From the NCBI GenBank assembly GCA_946479475.1, contig CAMLGG010000242.1, positions 1 through 8,018 on the forward strand: DNA of 8,018 nt, read 5' to 3'. The notes under the pieces were generated by a model, which was given only the letters and a program-made list of their open reading frames with translations, did not search any database and had not been told where the DNA came from. This document shows, piece after piece, positions 1-7,366 of this stretch. The position numbers and the translations under genes were made by a program. The stretch comes from an uncultured Ideonella sp. (GTDB lineage Bacteria; Pseudomonadota; Gammaproteobacteria; Burkholderiales; Burkholderiaceae). Each line of letters begins with the position of its first letter. Positions within the stretch are counted from its first letter, which is position 1.

Positions 1-1433
1 CCGGCGAGGCGGTGCTCGAGCGTGCCGAAGTCCACCTCCAGCGAGACCTCGTCATCGCCGGCCTGCCAGGCCATCGAAAGCACCGTGGGCCTGCTCTCGC
101 GCAGCTCGAAGCGCCCACCGAAGGCTGGGTGCTGGTTGCGCAGGCGGATGAGGGCCAGCAGCCTCTGCACCACCGGCCGCTGCAGCGCGGCGTCGATCTC
201 CTCCCGGCTGAAGTGGCTGCGGTTGATGTCCCTCCCCACGCCCGTGCGGCTGAGCAGCGCCATGTCGTTCTCGCCCGCCAGCAGGCCGACGTAGTAGACC
301 TGCGGCACGCCGGGCAGGAAGAACTGCAGCGCCCGCGCCAGCAGGTACGCCCGCTCGTCGCGGCCCAGGGCATCGAAGAAACTGCAGTTGACCTGGTAGA
401 GATCGAGGTTGGATGCGGCCGCGCCGGTCGCACGCCGGCTGTGGCCCCGGCTCGCCTCGTGGATGCGCTCGACGAGCTGGTCCAGCTCCTCGTCGGGCAC
501 CAGGCCGGGATGGCCCGCGCGGTCGGCGCTGTCGGCACCTATGTCGATGATGCCGATGCCGTCGTGGGTGTCGAGCACCGTCAGCGCGTTGGCGGGCCGC
601 ATGCCTATCCAGCGCTTGAGCGGCTGGGCAGTGTGGAAGCTGAAGGCATGCAGCACCAGCGGCGGCAGCGCGAAGTCGTAGACCCAGTCCACCGAGCGCG
701 CGATCTCGATCTGGCGCTGGTGGTAGGCGTGAATCTCGACCAGCACCTCGATGCCGCGCGCCCGCGCCATCGCCGCGAACTCGGCGATGAAGCCGAAGGT
801 CTCCGGCATCATGAAGCAGCTCTCGCCGGCCTTCTTGATCGCGTAGCCCACCGCGTCCAGCCGCGCCATGCGCACGCCAGCGTCGGCCAGCGTCCGCAGG
901 ATGCTCTCGAGATACGCCCGGCCCGCGGGGTGTCGCACGTCGATATCGGCCTGCTGCGGCGTGAAGGTGGTCCACAGGATGCGGCGGCTGCCGTCGGCCA
1001 GCGTGACGGTGGTGAAGGGCAGGCCCGGACGCGGGCGGTAGACCGACAGCAGGTCGTCCTGCGTCGCCCCTTGCGGGTAGACCGAGTCGTAGGTGAGGAA
1101 CAGGCCCGCGAAGGGCGAGGCATCGCCGTGCTGCACCCAGTCGCGGAACTGCGGCGACTCGGTGGACACGTGGTTGACGATCACGTCGGCCATCACGTCG
1201 ACATCGCCGGCCAGCGCCCGCACGTCGGCCCAGGTGCCGAGGCGCTCGTCGACCCGCGTGTGGTCGATGGGGTCGAAGCCGGCGTCGGCGCCGTCGATGC
1301 GGTGGAAGAAGGGCAGCAGGTGCACGCCGCCGAACAGGCCCCGCAAGGGCCCCTGCAGCAGCGCCTGCAGCTCGCGCAGGCCGCCGCCGCCGAGGCGGTC
1401 GACGTAGGTGATGAGTTGGACTTGGTTCTTCAT
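1..1433 (-). CDS. sucP: Sucrose phosphorylase, GH13 subfamily 18 (3' end cut by window edge)
   Basis: Cytoplasmic retaining glucosyl transferase that converts sucrose and phosphate to alpha-glucose 1-phosphate and fructose, saving the ATP needed to phosphorylate the glucose. The 477 visible residues align from the first methionine with the Bifidobacterium enzyme as I remember it (start [15 protein letters not shown]; about 504 residues in the family), so perhaps 15-30 C-terminal residues are missing. The (beta/alpha)8 motifs are present: DGADAGFDP (47-55), DVIVNH (83-88), nucleophile D193 in RLDAVGY, acid/base E233 in VEIHAY, transition-state stabiliser D288 in LDTHDG. Active-site loops RPRPGLPF (133-140), LDLYQ (343-347) and GRDINR (400-405) also match. 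Tyr346 sits where sucrose 6'-phosphate phosphorylases carry a histidine, so free sucrose is the likely substrate. The start codon overlaps the upstream transporter stop as ATGA. No Shine-Dalgarno is visible, which suggests translational coupling. Function is near certain; exact acceptor specificity is inferred. Confidence 0.95.
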   Translation of the reverse strand, partial: MKNQVQLITYVDRLGGGGLRELQALLQGPLRGLFGGVHLLPFFHRIDGADAGFDPIDHTRVDERLGTWADVRALAGDVDVMADVIVNHVSTESPQFRDWVQHGDASPFAGLFLTYDSVYPQGATQDDLLSVYRPRPGLPFTTVTLADGSRRILWTTFTPQQADIDVRHPAGRAYLESILRTLADAGVRMARLDAVGYAIKKAGESCFMMPETFGFIAEFAAMARARGIEVLVEIHAYHQRQIEIARSVDWVYDFALPPLVLHAFSFHTAQPLKRWIGMRPANALTVLDTHDGIGIIDIGADSADRAGHPGLVPDEELDQLVERIHEASRGHSRRATGAAASNLDLYQVNCSFFDALGRDERAYLLARALQFFLPGVPQVYYVGLLAGENDMALLSRTGVGRDINRSHFSREEIDAALQRPVVQRLLALIRLRNQHPAFGGRFELRESRPTVLSMAWQAGDDEVSLEVDFGTLEHRLA

Positions 1434-2737
1434 GAACGGGAGGAAGCGCCGGGCACGCGCAGCACCGCCACCGCGGCGGCGCAGAGCAGCACGCCGGCCA
1501 GGCGGATGACGTGGTCGGGCTGGCCGCCGAGCCAGGCCTGGTAGTACAGCGGCAGGGTGAGCATCTGCAGCAGCATCGGGATCACGATGAACATGTTGAA
1601 GATGCCCATGTAGACCCCGGCCCGCTCGGGCGGGATGCAGCCGGCCAGCAGCACGTAGGGATTGCCCATCATGCTGGCCCAGGCGAGCCCGACCCCCACC
1701 ATGGGCAGGAACAGCCAGGCCTTGTCGTGGATGGCCGGGAGGGCCCACATGCCGGCGGCGGCTGCCGCCAGGCAGACGGCGTGGCTGACGTGCGCGCCGA
1801 AGCGGCGCGTGAAGCGCACGAGGCCGAAGGCCGCGACGAAGGCGACGGCGTTGTAGAAGGCGCCTATCTGGCCGTTGAGCAGGCTGGCCTCGCGAAAGCC
1901 CGCCGAGGTCGCGTCCGAAGTGCCGAACATCGTCTTCGCGAGCGCAGGGACGATGTAGATCCAGTAGCACATCATCCCGTACCACTGGAACAGCTTCATC
2001 CACCACAGGCGGCGCATCGCGGGCGGCATCTCGCGCACCGCGTCGGCGATCTCGCGCAACGTGGCTCCGAGGCCGCGCGGCCGGGCCCGCAACGCCGCTT
2101 GCTCCGCCGGCGACAGCGGAAACTCGGGCACGCGGAACACCGACCAAAGCACCGTGGCAAGCGACAGCACGGCGCCGGCGACGAAGGCGATCACCGTGGC
2201 CAGCGGGATGTGGTTGGCGCCGACCGCGTCGCGGTCCAGCCCCCACCACACCAGCAGCGAAGGGCTGAGGTAGGCCAGCGTCTGCGCCAAGCCGGTGAAG
2301 GCGCTTTGCGTGAGAAAGCCGAGCGCGTGCTGCTCGCGCGGCAGGCGGTCGCTGACGTAGGCCCGGTAGGGCTCCATCGTCACGTTGTTGGCCGCGTCCA
2401 GGATCCACAGCAGGCCGGCCGCGAACCACAGCGCGGGGCTGAACGGCATGGCCAGCAGGCCCAGGCTGCACAGCACCGCGCCGACGAGGAAGTACGGCGT
2501 GCGCCGGCCCCAGCGCGAGACGGTGCGGTCGCTCATCGCGCCTATCACCGGCTGCACCAGCAGGCCCGTCATCGGCCCGGCCAGCCACAGCAGCGGCAGG
2601 CTCGCCTCGTCGGCCCCCAGCATGCGGTAGATCGGGCTCATGTTGGCCTGCTGCAGCCCGAAGCTGAACTGGATGCCGAGGAAGCCGACATTCATGCTCA
2701 GGATGCGGCCGAGGGGCAGACGAGGGGCCTGGCTCAT
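1430..2737 (-). CDS. MFS sugar (probably sucrose) transporter, SUT/GPH-like
   Basis: A 435-residue polytopic inner-membrane protein, most likely a proton symporter bringing sucrose from periplasm to cytoplasm. About twelve hydrophobic segments are visible, with a charged central loop (about 203-247) between two halves of six. The MFS loop 2-3 motif is clear: [17 protein letters not shown] at 66-82. [14 protein letters not shown] (113-126) resembles the D-x-A-N-N-x-x-x-x-P-x-R-A signature of plant and bacterial sucrose transporters (SUT/GPH group), a family that includes the inner-membrane carrier of the Xanthomonas sux locus. The gene starts 3 bases after the stop of the receptor gene and its TGA overlaps the ATG of the phosphorylase gene. 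No ribosome binding site is apparent at its start (CTTCTGATCCATG), so it is probably coupled to the gene above. The substrate is inferred from the neighbours; maltose or another glucoside cannot be excluded from sequence alone. Confidence 0.9.
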   Translation of the reverse strand: MSQAPRLPLGRILSMNVGFLGIQFSFGLQQANMSPIYRMLGADEASLPLLWLAGPMTGLLVQPVIGAMSDRTVSRWGRRTPYFLVGAVLCSLGLLAMPFSPALWFAAGLLWILDAANNVTMEPYRAYVSDRLPREQHALGFLTQSAFTGLAQTLAYLSPSLLVWWGLDRDAVGANHIPLATVIAFVAGAVLSLATVLWSVFRVPEFPLSPAEQAALRARPRGLGATLREIADAVREMPPAMRRLWWMKLFQWYGMMCYWIYIVPALAKTMFGTSDATSAGFREASLLNGQIGAFYNAVAFVAAFGLVRFTRRFGAHVSHAVCLAAAAAGMWALPAIHDKAWLFLPMVGVGLAWASMMGNPYVLLAGCIPPERAGVYMGIFNMFIVIPMLLQMLTLPLYYQAWLGGQPDHVIRLAGVLLCAAAVAVLRVPGASSRS

Positions 2738-2740
2738 GGA

Positions 2741-5062
2741 TCAGAAGGTGTAGCGCAACGAGAGCTTCGCACTGCGCCCGTTCACCGCGCGGGCCACGTA
2801 GACCGGGTTGCTGCCCAGGTTGTTCTGCCCTTCGGCCTCGGTGTAGCCGAGCTGGTCGAAGACGTTGTTGACGCCCAGCGAGAGCAGCGCCTTGTCGCTC
2901 AGCTCGTAGTTGGCGAACAGGTTCACCACCGTGAAGCCGGGCAGCACGACCTGGTTGTCGTTTTGCGCGTAGCTCTTGGTCGTGCCGATGATCGCGCCGC
3001 CGAGCTCCAGCGCGCCGAAGCTGTAGCTCGGGCTGAGCTGGTAGATCCAGTCGGCCTGCCGGCGCGGCGTGTTGCCCTTGAAGTCGCCCGAGTCGATCTC
3101 GGCGTGCGTCCAGGTCGCCCCGCCGCTGATTCGGAAGTCGCCGAAGCGCCAGGCCACTTCGGCCTCCAGGCCGCGCGAGACATAGCTGTCGCTCTTCATC
3201 GTCTGCGTGGTCACCTCAAAGCCCGCGCCTTCCTTGGTGCGGGCGTCGAACAGCGTCACGAAGGCGTTGAGGCCGCCATCGCGGTACTTGGCGCCGAGCT
3301 CGAGCTGGTCGACCTCGTTGACCGGGTAGGGATGCACGCCGGTGGCCACGTCGGTGTCCCAGATCACGCGGTCGGGCGACTTCCACGACACGCCGTGGCT
3401 GTAGCGGGCGAAGCCAGCCAGGCTGCGGGCGAACTCGTAGTTGCTGCCCAGCGAGTACGAGGTGGCGTCGGTCTTGTAGCCGACGGCCGTCGTGCGCTCG
3501 GGATTCCACGTGCCGCCGGAAGCCGCATCGCCGAAGCGCTGCGAGCCGCTGCCGCGCTGGCGGTCCTGCCTCACGCTGGCGTCCACGCTCAAGGGGCCGT
3601 GATCCCAGGTGAGCGCGGCGTAGGGCGCGACGGCCGTCAGCTTCACGTCGATCGAGCGGAAGCAGCAGCCGCCCCAGGTGGTCGTGGCGTCGCCGACGGG
3701 CTGCGTGGTGACGTTGCCTTCGTTGTCGTACAGCGCCGCGCCGTCGCCGGTCAGGCCGATGTTGTAGCGGTTCCAGTACCAGGTCTGCGCGATGTGCTGG
3801 ATGCCACTGAAGAGGCCGCCGGTCACGGTCAGCTTGTCCTGCTCGCCCAGCTTCAGCTCCTTCTGCACGCGCAGGTCGTTGAAGACGTTGCCCATGTCGT
3901 CCAGCGAGCTGTTGAACAGGTGGGCCGAGAAGACGGGCGTGTCGCCGGTGTAGTCCGCCGGCTGGCTGCCCGCGGGGAAGACACCGATGAAGCGGCCGCT
4001 GATGGCGCTCTTGCGCAAGCGCTCGGTCACCGTCCAGCCATCGCCCGGCTTGAGCTGCGACTCGACGCCGATCGAGGTGACATCGACCTTCAGGCCGTCG
4101 CCGGGACGGGTGGCGATGGTGTTGCCGTCGCGGCCCACCACCACGTCGGTCGGGAAGTGGTGGTTGATGAAGAAGGCATCGCGCGGATCGATGCCGGGGA
4201 TGGTCTTGATCGTGTTCCCTTCGAGGCGCACGGGCACCGGCAGGTAGGTGGGCGTGCTGTCGCTCAGCTGCTTCAGCGTGACGCGAACGTAGCTGCCGTT
4301 GCCGTCCAGGTCCTTGGTGATGGCAGCGCGGAACTGGCCGCCGTCCTCGGCCGTGACGTCGGTGTGGCGGGTGCCGTCGCCGATGCGGTAGAAGCCGCCG
4401 AGCTGGTAGCTCAGGCCCTCGGCCAGCTTGCCGCCGTACTCGAAGTCCAGGCGCTGCTGGCGGTAGTCGAGGCCGACGCTCATGCCCACCGAGCCGCCGC
4501 TGGTGCGGCGGTTCTTGTGCATGAAGTTGACGATGGCGCCGGGCGAGTTGGTCGACAGCGTCGACGCCGAGCCGCCGCGCACCACGTCGATCGAATCGAG
4601 CGTGAAGTCGGCGCGGACGAACTCGTCGGCGGTGGCGAAGGACACGTCGCCGACCAGCAGCACGGGCAGGCCGTCCTCCTGCAGCTGCACGTAGCGGCCG
4701 CCGCCATCGGACATGGGCAGGCCGCGCACGCCGAGGTTGGCGTTGCCCTCGCCGCCGGAGGACTCGGCGCGCAGCCCGGGCACGGCGCGCAGCACCTCCA
4801 CCGCGCTGCCGGCGGTGGAGTTCTGCACCTGCTCGGCGTCCACCGTGCTGACCGAGACGCTCTGCTTCATCTTCGTCCGCGCGGTGGTGGTGCCGGTCAC
4901 CACGATGCGCTCGAGGCTCAGGCCGGCGTCGGGCGCGGGGGTGGCGGGGGCAGTCGCTTCCGCGGCCGCCGGCTCGGCCTGCTGCGCGAAGGCGGCGGCG
5001 GGAAGAAAGGCCAGGGCCAGGGCCGCGGCCAGCGGCCGGCGGCGATGGGTGCAAGGGGTCAT
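2741..5062 (-). CDS. TonB-dependent outer-membrane receptor, predicted sucrose importer
   Basis: A 773-residue TonB-dependent transporter that would move sugar across the outer membrane using TonB-ExbBD energy. It has a signal peptide (basic MTPCTHRRRP, hydrophobic core, likely cleavage after AFA at 26), an Ala/Pro-rich linker, a TonB box-like LERIVVTG (50-57), a plug domain (about 67-185, with LRAVPGLR, GVRGLP and VVRGGSAS), then a beta-barrel ending in the typical C-terminal aromatic (SLRYTF). The barrel carries RGLEAEVAWR (630-639) and VNNVFDQ (731-737), both usual in the family. There is no N-terminal secretin/TonB signalling domain, so it is a plain transporter rather than a FecA-type transducer. 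The start is supported by GGAG six bases upstream. Being first in an operon with a sucrose-type permease and sucrose phosphorylase indicates sucrose as ligand, but this is inference from context. A vicinal cysteine pair, GGCCF, lies at 464-468 in what should be an extracellular loop. Confidence 0.93.
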   Translation of the reverse strand: MTPCTHRRRPLAAALALAFLPAAAFAQQAEPAAAEATAPATPAPDAGLSLERIVVTGTTTARTKMKQSVSVSTVDAEQVQNSTAGSAVEVLRAVPGLRAESSGGEGNANLGVRGLPMSDGGGRYVQLQEDGLPVLLVGDVSFATADEFVRADFTLDSIDVVRGGSASTLSTNSPGAIVNFMHKNRRTSGGSVGMSVGLDYRQQRLDFEYGGKLAEGLSYQLGGFYRIGDGTRHTDVTAEDGGQFRAAITKDLDGNGSYVRVTLKQLSDSTPTYLPVPVRLEGNTIKTIPGIDPRDAFFINHHFPTDVVVGRDGNTIATRPGDGLKVDVTSIGVESQLKPGDGWTVTERLRKSAISGRFIGVFPAGSQPADYTGDTPVFSAHLFNSSLDDMGNVFNDLRVQKELKLGEQDKLTVTGGLFSGIQHIAQTWYWNRYNIGLTGDGAALYDNEGNVTTQPVGDATTTWGGCCFRSIDVKLTAVAPYAALTWDHGPLSVDASVRQDRQRGSGSQRFGDAASGGTWNPERTTAVGYKTDATSYSLGSNYEFARSLAGFARYSHGVSWKSPDRVIWDTDVATGVHPYPVNEVDQLELGAKYRDGGLNAFVTLFDARTKEGAGFEVTTQTMKSDSYVSRGLEAEVAWRFGDFRISGGATWTHAEIDSGDFKGNTPRRQADWIYQLSPSYSFGALELGGAIIGTTKSYAQNDNQVVLPGFTVVNLFANYELSDKALLSLGVNNVFDQLGYTEAEGQNNLGSNPVYVARAVNGRSAKLSLRYTF

Positions 5063-5068
5063 GCGGCG

Positions 5069-5072
5069 CTCC
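5069..5072 (-). promoter_or_regulatory. Ribosome binding site of the TonB receptor gene
   Basis: Minus-strand GGAG lies six bases before the ATG at 5062. It is the only convincing Shine-Dalgarno sequence in the three-gene sugar operon. The two downstream genes lack one and are placed for coupled translation. It supports the chosen receptor start, which also gives an intact signal peptide. Confidence 0.7.
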
Positions 5073-5135
5073 AGTCTTGTTGGCAGGCGCTGCGGCGTCG
5101 GTCCTCGGCCGAGCGCGCAGCGTTGTCTCCGCCCG

Positions 5136-5159
5136 CCGTCCGGCCTGCGGGCCCGACGG
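5136..5159 (-). other. Stem-loop in the 5' leader of the sugar operon
   Basis: On the minus strand, CCGTC at one end pairs with GACGG at the other; after one G-G mismatch, GGCC pairs with GGCC around a CGCA loop, giving nine base pairs in 24 nucleotides. It lies about 35 nucleotides into the predicted transcript and about 75 upstream of the receptor start. No U-run follows, so it is not a standard intrinsic terminator. It may stabilise the mRNA 5' end or be incidental in GC-rich DNA. Confidence 0.4.
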
Positions 5160-5185
5160 TGGGATGGCGCGCAGTTTCAGATTCT

Positions 5186-5201
5186 TTGCAATCGATTGCA
5201 A
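5186..5201. promoter_or_regulatory. Operator O1: perfect 16-bp palindrome for the LacI-family regulator
   Basis: TTGCAATCGATTGCAA is a perfect inverted repeat with a central C-G step (5193/5194), the form expected of LacI-family operators. It is AT-rich against a very GC-rich background and lies between the regulator gene and the receptor gene. Its edge overlaps the predicted -10 box and its centre coincides with the predicted transcription start, so bound repressor would block RNA polymerase, as at lacO1. That the adjacent LacI-type protein binds here is inference from position and symmetry. Confidence 0.8.
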
Positions 5202-5228
5202 TACAGGGAAAACACCATCATCGTGCAA
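5200..5228 (-). promoter_or_regulatory. Predicted sigma-70 promoter of the sugar operon
   Basis: On the minus strand, TTGCAC (5228-5223) serves as a weak -35 box and TGTATT (5205-5200) as the -10 box, separated by 17 bases. Transcription would start near 5193, leaving a leader of about 130 nucleotides. The match to consensus is modest (3 of 6 and 4 of 6), but the 17-base spacing, the local AT-rich character and the flanking operator sequences agree. It begins only about 12 bases past the regulator's stop codon. Confidence 0.55.
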
Positions 5229-5238
5229 TCGATAAGCA
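5223..5238. promoter_or_regulatory. Operator O2: second, degenerate LacI-family site
   Basis: TGCAATCGAT (5224-5233) exactly repeats ten bases of the O1 palindrome (5187-5196). The second arm, AAGCA, is degraded and shifted by one base. The centres of the two sites are 37 bp apart, about 3.5 helical turns. O2 covers the predicted -35 box. It could be an auxiliary lower-affinity site or a half-site remnant. Confidence 0.5.
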
Positions 5239-5240
5239 AA

Positions 5241-6299
5241 TCAAGGGTTGACGGGAGCTCCGCTGCTTTGCCGGACGACGAGCTGCACAGGCAGCAGGCG
5301 CGGAGGCTGCGGCCGGCCTTCCATCAGCTGCGAGAGCGCTTCGACCAGTTCCACGCCTGCCTGCATGACCGGCTGGTGGATGGTGGTCAGCGGCGGGTCG
5401 GCGTAGGCCGCAAGGTTGATGTTGTCGTAGCCGACCACCGCCACGTCCTCGGGCACGCGGCGGCTCGCCGCCCTCAGTGCCCGCATCGCCAGGATGGCGA
5501 TCAGGTCGCTGCAGGCGAAGACCGCATCGAAGGATGGCGGCCGGGCCAGGACCCGCTCGGCGATGACGTGGTCCGCGATCGCGCGCTCGGCATCGCGCTC
5601 CTCGAACGGCACCCGGCAGACCATGGCGGCACTGAACGGCAGCCCGGCCTCCTCCAGCGCCTGGCGGTGGCCCGCGAGCCGCAACGCCACTTCGGGCAAG
5701 CGCTCGTCGCCGAGGAAGAGGATGCGCCGGCGACCCTGCGCCAGCAGGTGCTGCGTGGCCAGGCGGCCGCCCAGCACGTTGTCGCCACCCACCGTGCAAT
5801 ACAGCTGCTGCGGCAGTTGGCCGCCCCACACCACCACCGGCACGCCGCGCGCGGCGAGCGCATTGAGCTGGTCGTGATGGCGCCACTGGCCGATCAGCAC
5901 GATGCCAGTGGCGCGGCCGCTGTCGTACAGCGCGGCCACCGAGTCGAGCGCCTCGGCATCGACGCGCGAGAGCAGCATGTCGTAGCCGCGGTCGGTGAGC
6001 GCATCCGCGAGGCTGCCCACCATCGAGAGGAAGAACGGATCGGAGATGTGCTGGCGCGACTGCGCGTCGTACGGCACCACCACCGCGATGGTCTGGTTGC
6101 GCTGCAGGCGAAGGTTCTTCGCGCTCTCGTTGATGGTGTAGTTGAGCGAGCGCGCCAGCTCGCCGATGCGCTGCCGCGTCTCCTCGTTGACGAGCGTGCT
6201 GCCGTTCAGCGCGCGCGACACCGTCGAGACCGAAACGCCGGCCAGCCGGGCGATGTCCGCCATCTGCAGGCGACGGCGCTCGGCGGGGGTCTGGGTCAT
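5241..6299 (-). CDS. LacI-family transcriptional repressor of the sugar operon
   Basis: A 352-residue regulator with normal LacI-family length and layout: N-terminal helix-turn-helix (MADIARLAGVSVSTVSRALN, 13-32), hinge region NESAKNLRLQRNQTIAVVVP (57-76), then a periplasmic-binding-protein-like effector domain with GGDNVLGGRLATQHLL (171-186) and DAVFACSD (258-265), ending in the usual GYDNINLAAYADPPLTTIHQ block (290-309). It most likely represses the downstream receptor-permease-phosphorylase genes until sucrose or a derivative binds. The ATG at 6299 gives a conventional N-terminus; the same frame is open further upstream, but there it runs through nagZ. Met13, just before the helix-turn-helix, is an alternative start. 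The gene begins two bases after the nagZ stop with no clear Shine-Dalgarno, so it is probably translated by coupling. The effector and target are inferred from the adjacent palindrome and genes. Confidence 0.93.
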   Translation of the reverse strand: MTQTPAERRRLQMADIARLAGVSVSTVSRALNGSTLVNEETRQRIGELARSLNYTINESAKNLRLQRNQTIAVVVPYDAQSRQHISDPFFLSMVGSLADALTDRGYDMLLSRVDAEALDSVAALYDSGRATGIVLIGQWRHHDQLNALAARGVPVVVWGGQLPQQLYCTVGGDNVLGGRLATQHLLAQGRRRILFLGDERLPEVALRLAGHRQALEEAGLPFSAAMVCRVPFEERDAERAIADHVIAERVLARPPSFDAVFACSDLIAILAMRALRAASRRVPEDVAVVGYDNINLAAYADPPLTTIHQPVMQAGVELVEALSQLMEGRPQPPRLLPVQLVVRQSSGAPVNP

Positions 6300-6301
6300 C
6301 G

Positions 6302-7366
6302 TCAGAAGGCGAGGCGTTCGAGGGCGCGCTGGTATGCGGGATCGTGCATCAGCTCGTCCCACGGCAGCGGGTCGGTGCGCGGCAGCAGCGCGTGTCGCCG
6401 CGCCTCGCTGGCAGGATCGGCCCGCCATCGGCCGGCCGCCTTCGACCTGGCCAGGCCATCGAGCAGCGCATCGACCGGCGCACCGCCTTCGACCTTGCTC
6501 TGGTTGCACAGCAGCACCAGGTCGCAGCCGGCATTCAGCGCCTCGACCGCCGCTTCGGCCGCCGTGGCCGTGCGGCCGTCGATGACGCGCGCCCCCTCCA
6601 TGCTCAGGTCGTCGCTGAAGACCGCGCCGGTGAAACCCAGTTCGCCGCGCAGGATGTCCTGCAGCCAGACGCGGGAGAAGCCCGCCGCACGCGAATCGAC
6701 CTTGGGGTAGGTGATGTGCGCCGGCATCACGCTGGAGAGCGTGCCGCCGAGCCAGTCGTACGGCCGTGCGTCCTCTGCCAGGATGGCACGTCGCGAGCGG
6801 GTGTCGACCGGCGCCGCGAAGTGGCTGTCGGCCTTCGCGTAGCCATGGCCGGGAAAGTGCTTGCCGCAGTTCGACATGCCGGCCAGCAGCAGGCCATGCA
6901 TCAGGCTCTTGGCCAGCAGCGAGACGACCCGAGCGTCGCGGTGGAAGGCGCGGTCGCCTATCACCTCGCTGCGGCCGTGGTCCAGGTCGACCACCGGCGT
7001 GAAGCTGAAGTCGACGCCGCAGGCGCGCAGCTCGCTGGCCAGTACGTAGCCGGCGGCGGAGGCGGCATCGGTGGCGCGCATCGCGTCCTTCATCCACAGT
7101 TCGCCCAGCGCCCGCATGGGCGGCAGGTGCGTGAAGCCGTCGGTCCTGAAGCGCTGCACGCGGCCGCCCTCGTGGTCGACGCAGACCAGCAGGTCCGGCC
7201 GGATCGACTTGGCCTCGGCGACGTAGGCCGTGAGCTGCGCGCGACTCTCGAAGTGGCGTGCAAAGAGGATCAGGCCGCCGGTCAGCGGGTGGGCGAGGCG
7301 GCGGCGGTCGTTGGCGTCGAGCGCGGGGCCGGCGGTGTCGAGCACCACGGAAGCATGGTCAGTCAT
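6302..7366 (-). CDS. nagZ: Beta-N-acetylglucosaminidase NagZ (GH3)
   Basis: Cytoplasmic glycoside hydrolase of family 3 that removes GlcNAc from GlcNAc-1,6-anhydro-MurNAc peptides during peptidoglycan recycling. The 354 residues match the usual single-domain Gram-negative NagZ. Visible signatures are GGLILFARH (30-38), [12 protein letters not shown] (63-74), the family motif KHFPGHG (169-175) followed by DSH (180-182), whose His182 is the expected acid/base, and SDDLSMEGA (251-259), whose Asp252 is the expected nucleophile. There is no signal peptide, as expected. It overlaps the end of acpS by eight bases (ATGACTGA), with a weak GGAA five bases before the start. Position after pdxJ and acpS, as I recall for many beta- and gammaproteobacteria, suggests housekeeping expression. 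A role in sucrose use is not suggested by its sequence. Confidence 0.95.
   Translation of the reverse strand: MTDHASVVLDTAGPALDANDRRRLAHPLTGGLILFARHFESRAQLTAYVAEAKSIRPDLLVCVDHEGGRVQRFRTDGFTHLPPMRALGELWMKDAMRATDAASAAGYVLASELRACGVDFSFTPVVDLDHGRSEVIGDRAFHRDARVVSLLAKSLMHGLLLAGMSNCGKHFPGHGYAKADSHFAAPVDTRSRRAILAEDARPYDWLGGTLSSVMPAHITYPKVDSRAAGFSRVWLQDILRGELGFTGAVFSDDLSMEGARVIDGRTATAAEAAVEALNAGCDLVLLCNQSKVEGGAPVDALLDGLARSKAAGRWRADPASEARRHALLPRTDPLPWDELMHDPAYQRALERLAF

Noticed and set aside
3216..5228. Minus-strand 670-codon frame beginning inside the promoter region and overlapping the receptor gene
   Set aside because: It starts upstream of the predicted transcription start, is out of frame with the well-supported receptor, and translates to Arg-rich low-complexity sequence.
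1511..5251. Very long plus-strand open frame (1246 codons), with other long plus-strand frames at 12-1544, 4713-6710 and 6344-7390
   Set aside because: They lie antisense to clearly recognised genes, have low-complexity Arg/Ala/Gly/His-rich translations with no domain, and are explained by GC-rich codon bias opening the opposite strand.
5795..5804. TGCAATACAG inside the regulator gene, identical to 5197-5206 next to operator O1
   Set aside because: It shares only one arm of the palindrome, lies within conserved coding sequence, and has no symmetric partner, so chance is the better explanation.
6300..7097. N-terminal extension of the LacI-type regulator reaching into nagZ
   Set aside because: The extension is the alternate frame of nagZ and has no family similarity. 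The ATG at 6299 gives a standard LacI N-terminus.
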